Counted from the stretch's first letter, positions 1 to 7,706 are shown. The stretch: DNA of 64,000 bases from JADJNY01 sp046349615 (GCA_046349615.1 JAXMBZ010000004.1:1-64000), one strand, 5' to 3'. Program-made: numbers and translations. The notes: a model not told the origin generated them from the sequence alone.

Positions 1-420
1 GTGTGCGTGGTGACGAACGCGGCGCGAGAACGATTGCTGCGAGTCGGGTTGACTCCAGCGGACTTCGCAGCGGTGAAGGTGGAGCCGAGTGCGTGGTTCC
101 GACGTCGCGGCAAGGTGGATCCGTTCGCCGGGCACGAGCTCCATTGGCTTCGTCCGGTAGCGTCGGCGCACCTCGATTGCGCGGCGAGCGGATTGCCGAC
201 CCAAGGCGTCTGCTCGCTGTGCGGGCAGACTCGCGTCGAGTATCGCCCAGGCGGGCTCGTGATCCAGCCACGGCTCGGAGCCGCGTCCCACGCGTGGTTT
301 CACATCCACGAGCACGGCCGGTCGATCGTCTACGTTAGCGAAGAGGTCGCGGGGAGGTTGGCTGAGCTGAAGCTCCAGAACCTCGCGTTGATTCCCTGCG
401 GATCGGTGCGGGAGGCGTGA
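1..420 (+). CDS. SitI6-like double-CXXCG family protein, 5'-truncated by window
   Basis: The frame is open from base 1, so the N-terminus probably lies outside the window; the GTG at base 1 need not be the start. The 139 visible residues resemble the C-terminal half of the myxobacterial double-CXXCG family (SitI6, an immunity protein against a Sit polymorphic toxin). The resemblance is a conserved single Cys ('HLDC'), then 'CSLCG', then a hydrophobic tail containing 'WFHIHEHGRSIVYVSEE'. Only one CXXC pair is visible; the family's first pair would lie upstream. An immunity role is known for SitI6 in Myxococcus and is only an inference here, since no toxin gene is visible. It sits in the accessory block beside an AbiE-like operon. 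Confidence 0.5.
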   Translation: MCVVTNAARERLLRVGLTPADFAAVKVEPSAWFRRRGKVDPFAGHELHWLRPVASAHLDCAASGLPTQGVCSLCGQTRVEYRPGGLVIQPRLGAASHAWFHIHEHGRSIVYVSEEVAGRLAELKLQNLALIPCGSVREA

Positions 421-779
421 GGGCGTCGAGCGCGCGTTCACCCTCGAGAGGGTCTTGATCGCGGAGTCGCGAAGCGAACCTAGGGAAGTCGAACTCGGAG
501 TCGTTCCCGCAACACGGTCTACGTGGGGCAGTACCTCGCACCAAGACAGCTGTGCGCTCGTGGCGCATCCGCGTCCAGGTCGCGTGCAGAGCCGCGCTCA
601 GGCGAGGTGGCTCTCCGAGCGGGACCCGGGGACGTGGGGCTTGGAATCGGGGCGGGTGCGGCGTGCGGGCGCCCTGAGGTGGAGGGGACTCGCCCATCGG
701 CGGCGGCCGGGAGCGAGCTTCCTACCGGCCCGAGATCCCCGCCCGGACGCTCCTGGGGCGGGTTTGCACGGGCGACGCT
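421..779. other. Intergenic stretch without recognised gene
   Basis: About 360 bases between the double-CXXCG gene and the AbiE operator. Overlapping frames in both directions are open, but they are arginine/proline/serine-rich, typical of shadow frames in high-GC DNA. No recognisable motif, convincing ribosome binding site or repeat was seen. Confidence 0.5.
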
Positions 780-830
780 GTTCATGGGGCCTCATTGTTC
801 ATCCGGAATGAACGTCGTACGATAATGAAC
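780..830 (+). promoter_or_regulatory. Symmetric four-half-site operator and core promoter of the AbiE-like operon
   Basis: GTTCAT occurs at 780-785 and 797-802, and its exact complement ATGAAC at 808-813 and 825-830. Both outer and inner pairs are centred on base 805, and half-sites on each side are 17 bases apart, so the whole site is two-fold symmetric. A possible core promoter overlaps it: TTCATC (798-803), 17-base spacer, GATAAT (821-826), with the start codon at 847. AbiEi antitoxins are known to repress their own operons by binding inverted repeats, so this fits an autoregulatory operator. The binding itself is inferred. Confidence 0.65.
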
Positions 831-846
831 AAGACGCAGGACGAGC

Positions 847-1914
847 ATGCCGCGCCGACCCCAACGACGGACTCCCACCCCCGCCTGGTTCGGCCCGTTC
901 GTCGAGCCGCTCACGCGGCTCGGAATCCAGGTCGAGACGGTCGCGAGCGAGGCCCGAGCAGGGACGAACGCAACGCGAGCCGACGCCGTGATCACGCTGC
1001 GCGGGCCGATGGGCAAGACCGAGTGGGCGTGCGAACACAAGCCCCGATTCGAACGCGCCACGCTGGGGCCGACGCTCCATCACTTGGTGCGGTTGCGCGA
1101 GCAGTTCGGGCGCGCGCTCCTGCTCACGGAGCACGTCACGCCGCCGATCGCCGACGAACTGCGCGCGCAGGGACTCGGGTTCGTCGACCTGGCGGGGAAC
1201 GCCTTCCTCCAGGACGAGGGGCTCTTCGTGTGGGTGACCGGGCGACCGCGCGTCGCCCGCACGGGAGTGGAACGTCGTGCGCTCCACGCGGCGGGAACGA
1301 AGCTCCTCTGCGTGCTCCTCAGGCAGCGGCGTCACGAAGGAACGCTGCGCGAACTGGGCGAGGAGGCGGGGATCGCGCTCGGCGGCGTCGCGCGAATCCT
1401 TCGCGAGCTCGAACGGCGCACCTGGATTCGCCGCGTGAAGGACGGAGTCGAGTTGCAGGAACCCGACGCGATGCTCAAGCGCTGGGACGAAGCGTACGCG
1501 GACACGCTCCGGCCGAAGTTGTTCGAGACGAACTGCCGGCGGAGGCCCGGGGTCGCCCTCGAGCGACTCGCGGAGCTCGTCGCGACGGCCGGGCTCGGAG
1601 AGAGGGTCCTCGTCGGAGGTGAGTTGGGCGCGGCGCTGCTCACGAAGTACCTGCGACCCGAGACGGCGACGCTGCATCTCGATGGCATCGAGCCCAAGGA
1701 CGCGATGCGGGCCCTCGAACTCGTCCCCGATCCCGAGGGCGACGTCGCGCTCGTCCGAGCGTTCGGACGTGTCGACGTCGGCAGCGCGAGGAAGGCGGCG
1801 ACGCTCGCCGATCCGCTCTGGATCCACGCGGAGCTCCTGCTGCATCCGGACGATCGCCTGCGCGATGTCGCCGAGAAGGTGCGCATCGAGCACATCGAAC
1901 CGCGATGGAAGTGA
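847..1914 (+). CDS. AbiEi-like type IV antitoxin / transcriptional regulator (AbiEi_2 type)
   Basis: Predicted 355-residue antitoxin of a type IV toxin-antitoxin pair. The N-terminal third ends in 'GFVDLAGNAF' (residues 111-120), the hallmark D-x-A-G-N segment of the AbiEi_2 family. Residues about 150-205 look like a winged helix (LRELGEEAGIALGGVARIL, then a basic wing 'RRTWIRRVKDG'). The C-terminal part would carry the antitoxin function and perhaps DNA contacts. The ATG at 847 follows GACGAG and lies just after the symmetric operator at 780-830, so autoregulation is likely. The stop codon overlaps the next start by ten bases, as in abiEi-abiEii pairs. In type IV systems antitoxin and toxin need not bind each other. 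The family call is fairly secure; phage defence activity is inferred. Confidence 0.75.
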   Translation: MPRRPQRRTPTPAWFGPFVEPLTRLGIQVETVASEARAGTNATRADAVITLRGPMGKTEWACEHKPRFERATLGPTLHHLVRLREQFGRALLLTEHVTPPIADELRAQGLGFVDLAGNAFLQDEGLFVWVTGRPRVARTGVERRALHAAGTKLLCVLLRQRRHEGTLRELGEEAGIALGGVARILRELERRTWIRRVKDGVELQEPDAMLKRWDEAYADTLRPKLFETNCRRRPGVALERLAELVATAGLGERVLVGGELGAALLTKYLRPETATLHLDGIEPKDAMRALELVPDPEGDVALVRAFGRVDVGSARKAATLADPLWIHAELLLHPDDRLRDVAEKVRIEHIEPRWK

Positions 1915-2768
1915 AGCTGGCTCGGGCGGACCTGGAACTCCTCCGCGACTTCCTCGCGGCGATGGACGCGGCGAACTCGACGTGCTTCCTCGTCGGAGCC
2001 GGGGCGCGCGTCTTGTCCTTCGACCATCGGTGGAGTTTGCGTGGGGCGCGTACGACGCTCGACTGGGACTTCGCGGTCCACGCGGAGAGCTGGGAGCATT
2101 GGGCCGAGCTGACGTCGCGTCTGCTCGCGGGGAATCCGCCGAAGTTCACGCGCGGCCAAGCCGCTCATCGATTCGTCCATCGAAGCGGTTCGGTCCTCGA
2201 CCTGGTGCCGTACGGGGGCATCGAAGCGCCGACGGGGGAGATCAAGTGGCCGGATCGCACACGGATGGCCGTGCACGGCTTTCGGGCGTCCGAGGGCCTC
2301 CGCGAAGCCGTCGAGGTGGGGGCGGGGCTCGTCGTCCCGATCGCCGCGATCACGAGCCTCGCGCTCTTGAAGTTGCACGCCTACCGCGATCGTCGAGCGC
2401 GGGGGGAGCGCAAGGACATCCAAGACTTCGACTGGTTTCTTCGTCACTACGAGTCGGCGGGGAACGAGGAGCGAGTGTTCGTCGAGTTGGCGGACGTCGT
2501 GCGCGATGGACGAATCGAGGTTCGAGACGCCGGGGCGACGCTCCTGGGGCTCGACATCGCCCGAAGCCATGCGAGCGACGCGATCGAGCCGACGAGGCCG
2601 CTGCTCGTCGAAGCGCGCGATCCGTGGTCGCGCCTCATCGCCGACCTGCTCGTGGGAAGCCGTGGAGCCGACGACGAGTCGCACGAACGCCGAGTTCGAG
2701 ACGCGTCGGCACGCTTCGGCGCGTTCGAGCTCGGGCTTTCGATCGGGGCGGAAGGGAGAGGTCTTTGA
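1905..2768 (+). CDS. AbiEii-like nucleotidyltransferase toxin
   Basis: Predicted 287-residue nucleotidyltransferase-fold protein, the toxin partner of the upstream gene. It shows the polymerase-beta-type signature: a glycine motif 'GAGAR' (31-35), 'TTLDWDF' supplying the metal-binding D53-x-D55, and a third acid in 'SVLDLVPYGG' (D99). Downstream are 'LKLHAYRDR' (155-163) and 'KDIQDFDWF' (170-178), matching the KLxAxxxR/KDxxD pattern of AbiEii and COG4849 proteins. AbiEii toxins use NTPs and are thought to modify tRNA or other RNA in the cytoplasm. The start overlaps the antitoxin gene by ten bases, implying translational coupling. All catalytic residues appear intact, so it is probably active. 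The exact target is unknown. Confidence 0.75.
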   Translation: MEVKLARADLELLRDFLAAMDAANSTCFLVGAGARVLSFDHRWSLRGARTTLDWDFAVHAESWEHWAELTSRLLAGNPPKFTRGQAAHRFVHRSGSVLDLVPYGGIEAPTGEIKWPDRTRMAVHGFRASEGLREAVEVGAGLVVPIAAITSLALLKLHAYRDRRARGERKDIQDFDWFLRHYESAGNEERVFVELADVVRDGRIEVRDAGATLLGLDIARSHASDAIEPTRPLLVEARDPWSRLIADLLVGSRGADDESHERRVRDASARFGAFELGLSIGAEGRGL

Positions 2769-2977
2769 TGGATACGAGGCTCGAACTCACCAGCGCGTGC
2801 GCGTAGTGCGAGCTGTCGGCGCACCACCGACCTGGACAAGGCGAACTTCCGACAGACCGATCGCGCACGATCGCCGCAGGCTTCGCCGCGTGGGGGACTT
2901 CCGCCCGCTCCCATCGCGTCGCACGCGCACTCACCTCACCGATCCAGGTCGCGCTCGCTCGCGCGTTCGGAGAGGAG

Positions 2978-3052
2978 TGGCTCCCCGGGTAGGGCTCGAA
3001 CCTACAACAACCCGGTTAACAGCCGGGTGCTCTACCATTGAGCTACCGGGGA
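2978..3052 (-). tRNA. tRNA-Asn (GTT)
   Basis: Full cloverleaf on the minus strand: acceptor TCCCCGG pairs with CCGGGGA, discriminator G, encoded CCA at 2978-2980. The anticodon stem CCCGG/CCGGG encloses loop CTGTTAA with anticodon GTT, and the T-arm carries GGTTCGAGCCC. Its 3' end faces the accessory genes at 1-2768, which is where integrative elements usually insert. Confidence 0.97.
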
Positions 3053-3065
3053 TCGAAGGCGCACA

Positions 3066-3093
3066 AGGGTACCCCTCGAGGGGGGCAAGTCAA
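3066..3093 (-). promoter_or_regulatory. Sigma70-like promoter of tRNA-Asn
   Basis: On the minus strand TTGACT (3093-3088), a 16-base spacer and TACCCT (3071-3066) lie about 13 bases before the mature 5' end of tRNA-Asn. Placement and match to TTGACA/TATAAT support a housekeeping promoter. Confidence 0.6.
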
Positions 3094-3170
3094 GCGTCGC
3101 GCCGGGCCCTCTATCGACCCGAGACCGCGTCCGTCCTGAGACCGGGAAGCGCTTCCCGAGTCGCGCGCGC

Positions 3171-4133
3171 TCACCGTCCTTCGACGAGCTCCGCGAGCGC
3201 TCCGCGGTCGAGCACGACGGCCGTCCTCGGAACGTTTTTCAGCGTGAACCCCGGCACGAAGCGCGCGGCCGTCGCCGGCTCCGCGTCCGGGATCCCCGAG
3301 CGCCGCGCGACCCACGCGACGACGCGCTCCGCGCTCACGCCGCGCGCCCGGAGCTCCGCGAGCGACAGGTCGTCGCTGCGCTTCGCGAGGCGCCGCCCGC
3401 CCTCGTCGACCACGAGCGGCACGTGGTGCCACGCGGGATGCGGGAGTCCGAGCGCGCGCTGGAGGAGCCACTGCCGTGCCGTGCTCGACAGGAGGTCGTC
3501 GCCGCGCACGACGTCCGTGATGCCTGCGCGTCCGTCGTCGACGACGACCGCGAGCTGGTACGCGGGCGCGCCCGCGCGGCGTGCGATCGGGAAGTCGCCG
3601 ACCTCGGCGAAGGGGTCCGAGCGGAACGGCCCGACGAACGCGTCGACGAGCTCGATCGCGCCCGGTTCGACGACGAGCCGCGCCGCCGCGGGCCGGCCGG
3701 TGGCGGCCTCGGCTTCGGCGAGCGTGCGCCACTTCCCGCGACACGTGCCCGGGTAGCGGCCCTTCTCCTGTCCCGGATGCGGCGCGCTCTGCGCGGCCTC
3801 GATCTCCTTGCGCGAGCACGTGCACGGGTAGGCGAGCCCGCGCGCGAGCAGGTCGTCGAGCGCGGCTGCGATCGGCCGCGGGTCCTTCGACTGCACCTCG
3901 ACGGGCCCGTCCCAGTCGAGGCCGAGCCACGCGAGGTCGGCGAGGCACTGCTCGGCCATGCCGGACTTCACGCGATCGCCGTCGAGGTCCTCCAGGCGCA
4001 GCACGATCCGTCCGCCGGACGCGCGCGCGTGCCACCACGCGAGCAGGAAGGACCGCGCGTGACCGACGTGGAGGAGTCCCGTCGGACTCGGCGCGAGACG
4101 ACCGACGCTCTGCGTGCGGAGCGAGCTCGACAT
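3171..4133 (-). CDS. gluQ: Glutamyl-Q tRNA(Asp) synthetase
   Basis: GluQRS activates glutamate and transfers it to queuosine at position 34 of tRNA-Asp. The 320-residue protein has the class I signature 'HVGH' (22-25) after 'PSPTGLL'. A KMSKS-type loop appears as 'RLAKRSDD', and a zinc site is formed by C104, C106, Y127 and C131, a hallmark separating GluQ from full-length GluRS. As expected it lacks the anticodon-binding domain of GltX and has the usual GluQ length. It starts at the ATG just before 'SSSLRTQSVGRLAPSP'. It reads away from the membrane-protein operon upstream, with a 90-base gap, and may share its transcript. Confidence 0.92.
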   Translation of the reverse strand: MSSSLRTQSVGRLAPSPTGLLHVGHARSFLLAWWHARASGGRIVLRLEDLDGDRVKSGMAEQCLADLAWLGLDWDGPVEVQSKDPRPIAAALDDLLARGLAYPCTCSRKEIEAAQSAPHPGQEKGRYPGTCRGKWRTLAEAEAATGRPAAARLVVEPGAIELVDAFVGPFRSDPFAEVGDFPIARRAGAPAYQLAVVVDDGRAGITDVVRGDDLLSSTARQWLLQRALGLPHPAWHHVPLVVDEGGRRLAKRSDDLSLAELRARGVSAERVVAWVARRSGIPDAEPATAARFVPGFTLKNVPRTAVVLDRGALAELVEGR

Positions 4134-4223
4134 GCCGCGTCAGCGTGCCGCGCGCGCGGCTCCGTGTCGAGCGCGGCGCGGAGCGATCGCCGCGTGCGGC
4201 GGGCCGCGGACCCAGCAGTCGCG

Positions 4224-4532
4224 TCAGCGCCGACCGAGCGTCGACAGACCGCGCGCGAGCCCGAGGACTCCGCCGGGCGTCTGGCGCAGCGCGCCGAGGA
4301 GCGCCGGGCCGACGCGTTCGACCAGGCCGCGCGCGAGGGGCGCGAGCGCGACGCCGACACCGAAGGCCGCGAGCACGCACGCGAGTGGATGCTCGCGCGC
4401 GATGCGGTCGACGCGCGTCCAACGACGCACGTCCGCGCCTGCGGCCCGCACGTTCTCCTGGAGGCCCGCCCACGCGCGCGCTTCCTCGGAGTCGAAGAGT
4501 TCATCCAGCGTTTTCGGCGGAGGCGTCTTCAT
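4224..4532 (-). CDS. Small membrane protein, third gene of DUF883/holin-like operon
   Basis: Predicted 102-residue protein starting 'MKTPPPKTLDELFDSEEA'. An amphipathic, charged N-terminal half is followed by one or two short hydrophobic segments ('LACVLAAFGVGVALAPLA') and a basic tail. No known family is recognised, but position and size resemble YqjK/DUF3618-like partners of the E. coli yqjD-yqjE genes. The start overlaps the preceding gene by 32 bases, which supports co-translation. Longer upstream reading of this frame runs antisense-like through the neighbour and lacks a plausible start. Confidence 0.6.
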   Translation of the reverse strand: MKTPPPKTLDELFDSEEARAWAGLQENVRAAGADVRRWTRVDRIAREHPLACVLAAFGVGVALAPLARGLVERVGPALLGALRQTPGGVLGLARGLSTLGRR

Positions 4533-4989
4533 GGCGGTACTCGTGCAGTTTTCGGCGCAACTCGCGCCGCTCGTGCGCGCGCCACGCGAGCAAGCCGAGG
4601 AGCGCGGGACCGGCGAGGAGCAAGACTCCGGCGACGAGTTCGCCCGCCCACGGTCGATCGCCCGCGAGCGCGCCGAGCGTGCCCGCGAGGCCGCGTGAAA
4701 GAAGCAGCGCTCCTTGGATGCAGAGGATCGAAGTCGCGAGGAGCGCGAACACGAGGGCGACGAGCCCGACGGCCCGTCGCCGAAGCGCGTGCTCGGCGCG
4801 ATCGGTGCGCACACGCGCGAGACGAGCGAGGTGCGTCCCGGCCTCGGTGAGGTGCCCGACGAAGTCGGGAGGCCCCGTGTCCTCCGCGTCCTCCCGAGCG
4901 GGCGCCTGTTCCGCGGGCGCCGCGGCCTCGCGCGAGGGAACTCCGTTGCCCCGGTACGGGACCTCGCTCGTCTCGTCGCGTGTGATCAT
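4501..4989 (-). CDS. Phage-holin-3_6-like (YqjE-type) membrane protein
   Basis: Predicted 162-residue inner-membrane protein. A polar, Ala/Glu-rich N-terminus (about 1-65) precedes two hydrophobic segments ('VGLVALVFALLATSILCIQG' region and 'LVAGVLLLAGPALLGLLAW'), then a basic tail with 'RAHERRELRRKL'. This layout matches the Phage_holin_3_6/YqjE family, whose role is unclear but is linked to stress and stationary phase. A strong Shine-Dalgarno GAGGAGG precedes the ATG. It sits between the DUF883 gene and a third small membrane protein, the same order as yqjD-yqjE-yqjK. Confidence 0.7.
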   Translation of the reverse strand: MITRDETSEVPYRGNGVPSREAAAPAEQAPAREDAEDTGPPDFVGHLTEAGTHLARLARVRTDRAEHALRRRAVGLVALVFALLATSILCIQGALLLSRGLAGTLGALAGDRPWAGELVAGVLLLAGPALLGLLAWRAHERRELRRKLHEYRHEDASAENAG

Positions 4990-5029
4990 CGTCTCGCCTC
5001 CTCGCGGCCTCGATCCGTGCGGCTCGCCG

Positions 5030-5290
5030 TCAACGCCGACGGCCGAGCAGCCATCCGATCGCGAGCCCCGCGCCGGCGGCGATCAGGATCGACTGCACGG
5101 GACGCTCACGGACGAAGTTCTCGAACTTGTCCTCGGCATGCACGAGGCGGTCCTTCGTGCGCGCGACGGCGCCTTGGAGGCGCTCCTTCTCGTTCACGGC
5201 GACTTCGCCGAGGGACTCCTTGATGGCGGAGAGGTTCTCGGGCGTCGACCTCCGCGGCGCGAGGACGTCCGGTGTGGTGCTCGTGTTCAT
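5030..5290 (-). CDS. DUF883 family (ElaB/YqjD-like) membrane-anchored protein
   Basis: Predicted 86-residue protein: a charged, helical, Lys/Glu-rich stretch (about 18-60) followed by 'ERPVQSILIAAGAGLAIGWL' and the basic end 'LGRRR'. That is the standard DUF883 architecture: a soluble helix anchored by one C-terminal transmembrane helix with a GxxxG-like pattern. In E. coli YqjD/ElaB/YgaM bind stalled ribosomes to the membrane in stationary phase. The ATG before 'NTSTTPDVLAPRR' is preferred over the longer arginine-rich frame upstream, which has no family resemblance. It heads a three-gene leftward operon. Confidence 0.8.
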   Translation of the reverse strand: MNTSTTPDVLAPRRSTPENLSAIKESLGEVAVNEKERLQGAVARTKDRLVHAEDKFENFVRERPVQSILIAAGAGLAIGWLLGRRR

Positions 5291-5539
5291 GGCCTCGTTT
5301 TCCTTCCCGATGCGTGCGACCTCCGCGTCGACTCGGTTCGAGCTCGCCGGGCGCGGAGGCGCGCGCACGACGAGAGCCTCGCACCGGAGGCACGCGCATC
5401 GAATACGACGGCGAAGGGAGCCCGCGGAGGCGTGCTGGGCAGGCTGCGAGCGGGACGTTGCGAACTGGCGCGGACTCGGCCTCGGGCGAAAGGCCTCCGC
5501 GCGCCGCCGCTGTGGGTAGCGTGGTCTGCGCACACGAGC

Positions 5540-5567
5540 TTGCGCGTGCTCGCGCGGCCGGTAGCCT
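5540..5567 (+). promoter_or_regulatory. Candidate promoter of bcp
   Basis: TTGCGC (5540-5545), a 16-base spacer and TAGCCT (5562-5567) lie 25 bases before the bcp start codon. The rest of the 302-base gap between the divergent DUF883 and bcp genes shows no other feature. Confidence 0.45.
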
Positions 5568-5592
5568 GCGCTCCCCGACGAAAGGAAACGTC

Positions 5593-6171
5593 ATGCTCCG
5601 CCCCGGTGATCCCGCTCCCGCGTTCACGCTCGAATCGACGAGCGGTTCGAAGCTCTCCCTCTCCGATCTGCGCGGCAAGAAGGTCGTGCTCTACTTCTAT
5701 CCGAAGGACGACACGCCCGGCTGCACGCGCGAGGCGTGCGCGTTCCGCGACGACCAGGCCGCGCTGAAGAAGGCGGGCGCCGTCGTGCTCGGCGTCTCGC
5801 GCGACACGCTCGCGTCGCACGCGAAGTTCCGCGCGAAGTACGCGCTCCCGTTCGAGCTGCTCTCCGATCCCGACTTCGCCGTCGCGAAGGCGTACGGCGC
5901 GCACGGGAAGAAGGTGATGTACGGCAAGCCCGTGACGGGCTCGATCCGCTCGACGTTCCTGATCGACGAGCACGGCAAGCTCGCGCGCGTGTGGTCGCCG
6001 GTGAAGGTCGACGGTCACGCGGCGGCGGTGCTCGCGGCGCTGACGGGCGCGGACGAGAAGGCGAAGCCCGCGCCGAAGAAGGCCGCGGCGAAGGCTCCGG
6101 CCGCGCGCGCGAAGGCGCCGGGGAAGAGCGGCGCGAAGCCGCGCGCCACGAAGCCCGCGAAGAAGGCCTGA
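5593..6171 (+). CDS. bcp: Thioredoxin-dependent peroxiredoxin (BCP type) with Lys/Ala-rich tail
   Basis: Atypical 2-Cys peroxiredoxin that reduces H2O2 and organic hydroperoxides using thioredoxin. The motif 'DDTPGCTREACAF' supplies the peroxidatic C44 and a resolving cysteine at C49, the C-x4-C arrangement of the BCP/PrxQ group. The ATG at 5593 is chosen because AAAGGAAAC precedes it and the protein then begins with the usual 'LRPGDPAPAF'. The catalytic domain spans about residues 1-152. The last 40 residues are an unusual Lys/Ala/Pro-rich tail (e.g. 'PKKAAAKAPAARAK'), resembling histone-H1-like tails and possibly nucleic-acid binding; that role is inferred. Confidence 0.92.
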   Translation: MLRPGDPAPAFTLESTSGSKLSLSDLRGKKVVLYFYPKDDTPGCTREACAFRDDQAALKKAGAVVLGVSRDTLASHAKFRAKYALPFELLSDPDFAVAKAYGAHGKKVMYGKPVTGSIRSTFLIDEHGKLARVWSPVKVDGHAAAVLAALTGADEKAKPAPKKAAAKAPAARAKAPGKSGAKPRATKPAKKA

Positions 6172-6191
6172 ACGGCGCCCCGACAACGCGA

Positions 6192-6225
6192 GCGGCGCGC
6201 GCTCCCGTCCGGGACCGCGCGCCGC
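6192..6225. terminator. Bidirectional terminator hairpin between bcp and ahcY
   Basis: GCGGCGCGCG (6192-6201) pairs perfectly with CGCGCGCCGC (6216-6225). An inner TCCCG/CGGGA extends the stem. It lies between two convergent genes and is followed on the plus strand by GTCGTTCCT. Confidence 0.6.
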
Positions 6226-6248
6226 GTCGTTCCTGAGCCGCGCAGGGA

Positions 6249-7706
6249 TCAGTAGCGGTAGTGGTCGGGCTTGTACGGGCCTTCGACCGGCACGCCGATG
6301 TAGTCCGCCTGGTCCTTGCGCAGCTCGGTGAGCCGGACGCCGAGCTTCTTCAGGTGGAGGCGCGCGACGCGCTCGTCGAGGTGCTTCGGGAGCGTGTAGA
6401 CCTTCTTCTCGTACTCCTGGTGGTGCAGGAAGAGCTCGACCTGCGCCATCACCTGGTTCGTGAAGCTGTTCGACATCACGAAGCTCGGGTGGCCGGTCGC
6501 GCAGCCGAGGTTCAAGAGGCGGCCTTCCGCGAGGATGATCACGCTGTGGCCGTCGGAGAAGCGCCACTCGTCGACCTGGGGCTTGATGTTGATCTTCTTC
6601 ACGCCCTTCGTCTTCGCGAGGCCGGCCATGTCGATCTCGTTGTCGAAGTGGCCGATGTTCCCGACGATCGCGTTGTGCTTCATCTTCGCGAGGTGCGCCG
6701 CGGTGATGATGTCCTTGTTGCCCGTCGCCGTGACGAAGAGGTCGGCGGTTTCGACGACGTCCTCGAGCGTGAGCACCTGGTAGCCCTCCATCGCCGCCTG
6801 CAGCGCGCAGATCGGATCGATCTCGGTGACGACGACGCGCGCGCCCTGGCCGCGCAGCGACTGCGCGCAGCCCTTGCCGACGTCGCCGTAGCCGCACACG
6901 ACCGCGACCTTGCCCGCGAGCATGACGTCCGTCGCGCGCATGATCCCGTCGACGAGCGAGTGCCGGCAGCCGTAGAGGTTGTCGAACTTCGACTTCGTCA
7001 CGGAGTCGTTCACGTTGATCGCGGGGAAGAGCAGCGTGCCCGCCTGCATGCGCTGGTAGAGCCGGTGCACGCCCGTCGTCGTCTCCTCGGAGACGCCGAG
7101 GATCGACTGACCCATCTTCGTCCACTTCTGCGGCTCCTCGCGCAGCGTGCGGCGGAGCAGGTCGAGGATGATCGCGTACTCCTCGCTGTCCGACTTCTGG
7201 GTCGCGGGGACCTTCTTCTTCGCCTCGCACTCGGTGCCGAGGTGGACGAGCAGCGTCGCGTCGCCGCCGTCGTCGAGGAGCATGTTCGGGCCGTCTCCGT
7301 CCGGCCACGTGAGCGCCTGCTCCGTGCACCACCAGTATTCCTCGAGCGTTTCGCCCTTCCACGCGAACACCGGCACGCCCTTCGGATCCTTCTGCGTGCC
7401 CTTGCGGCCGACGGCGACGGCGGCGGCGGCGTGGTCCTGCGTCGAGAAGATGTTGCACGACGCCCAGCGCACTTCCGCGCCGAGGTCGACGAGCGTCTCG
7501 ATCAAGACCGCGGTCTGGATCGTCATGTGGAGCGAGCCCGAGATGCGCGCGCCCTTGAGCGGCTTCTTCTTGCCGTACTCCTCGCGGATCGCCATCAGGC
7601 CGGGCATCTCGTGCTCGGCGAGCTCGATCTCCTTGCGGCCGAAGTCGGCGAGGGTGAGGTCCTTGACCTTGAAGTCGAGGCGGGTCTTCGATGCGGTGGG
7701 TGCCAT
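6249..7706 (-). CDS. ahcY: Adenosylhomocysteinase
   Basis: Cytosolic NAD-dependent enzyme that hydrolyses S-adenosylhomocysteine to adenosine and homocysteine, relieving product inhibition of methyltransferases. The 485-residue protein is full length. It has 'GSLHMTIQTAVLIETL', 'ASCNIFSTQDHAAAA', the NAD-binding 'CGYGDVGKGCA' and the diagnostic C-terminus 'KPDHYRY'. A long insertion around 'WPDGDGPNMLLDDGGD' is typical of bacterial and plant-type enzymes. It lies 36 bases downstream of an ArsR-methyltransferase gene on the same strand, the arrangement of SahR-controlled methionine-cycle operons, so repression relieved by SAH is likely. It ends at the bidirectional hairpin at 6192-6225. Confidence 0.97.
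   Translation of the reverse strand: MAPTASKTRLDFKVKDLTLADFGRKEIELAEHEMPGLMAIREEYGKKKPLKGARISGSLHMTIQTAVLIETLVDLGAEVRWASCNIFSTQDHAAAAVAVGRKGTQKDPKGVPVFAWKGETLEEYWWCTEQALTWPDGDGPNMLLDDGGDATLLVHLGTECEAKKKVPATQKSDSEEYAIILDLLRRTLREEPQKWTKMGQSILGVSEETTTGVHRLYQRMQAGTLLFPAINVNDSVTKSKFDNLYGCRHSLVDGIMRATDVMLAGKVAVVCGYGDVGKGCAQSLRGQGARVVVTEIDPICALQAAMEGYQVLTLEDVVETADLFVTATGNKDIITAAHLAKMKHNAIVGNIGHFDNEIDMAGLAKTKGVKKINIKPQVDEWRFSDGHSVIILAEGRLLNLGCATGHPSFVMSNSFTNQVMAQVELFLHHQEYEKKVYTLPKHLDERVARLHLKKLGVRLTELRKDQADYIGVPVEGPYKPDHYRY

Noticed and set aside
2769..2977. Possible small gene between the AbiEii-like gene and tRNA-Asn
   Set aside because: Open frames exist on both strands, but without ribosome binding site, motif or sensible composition.
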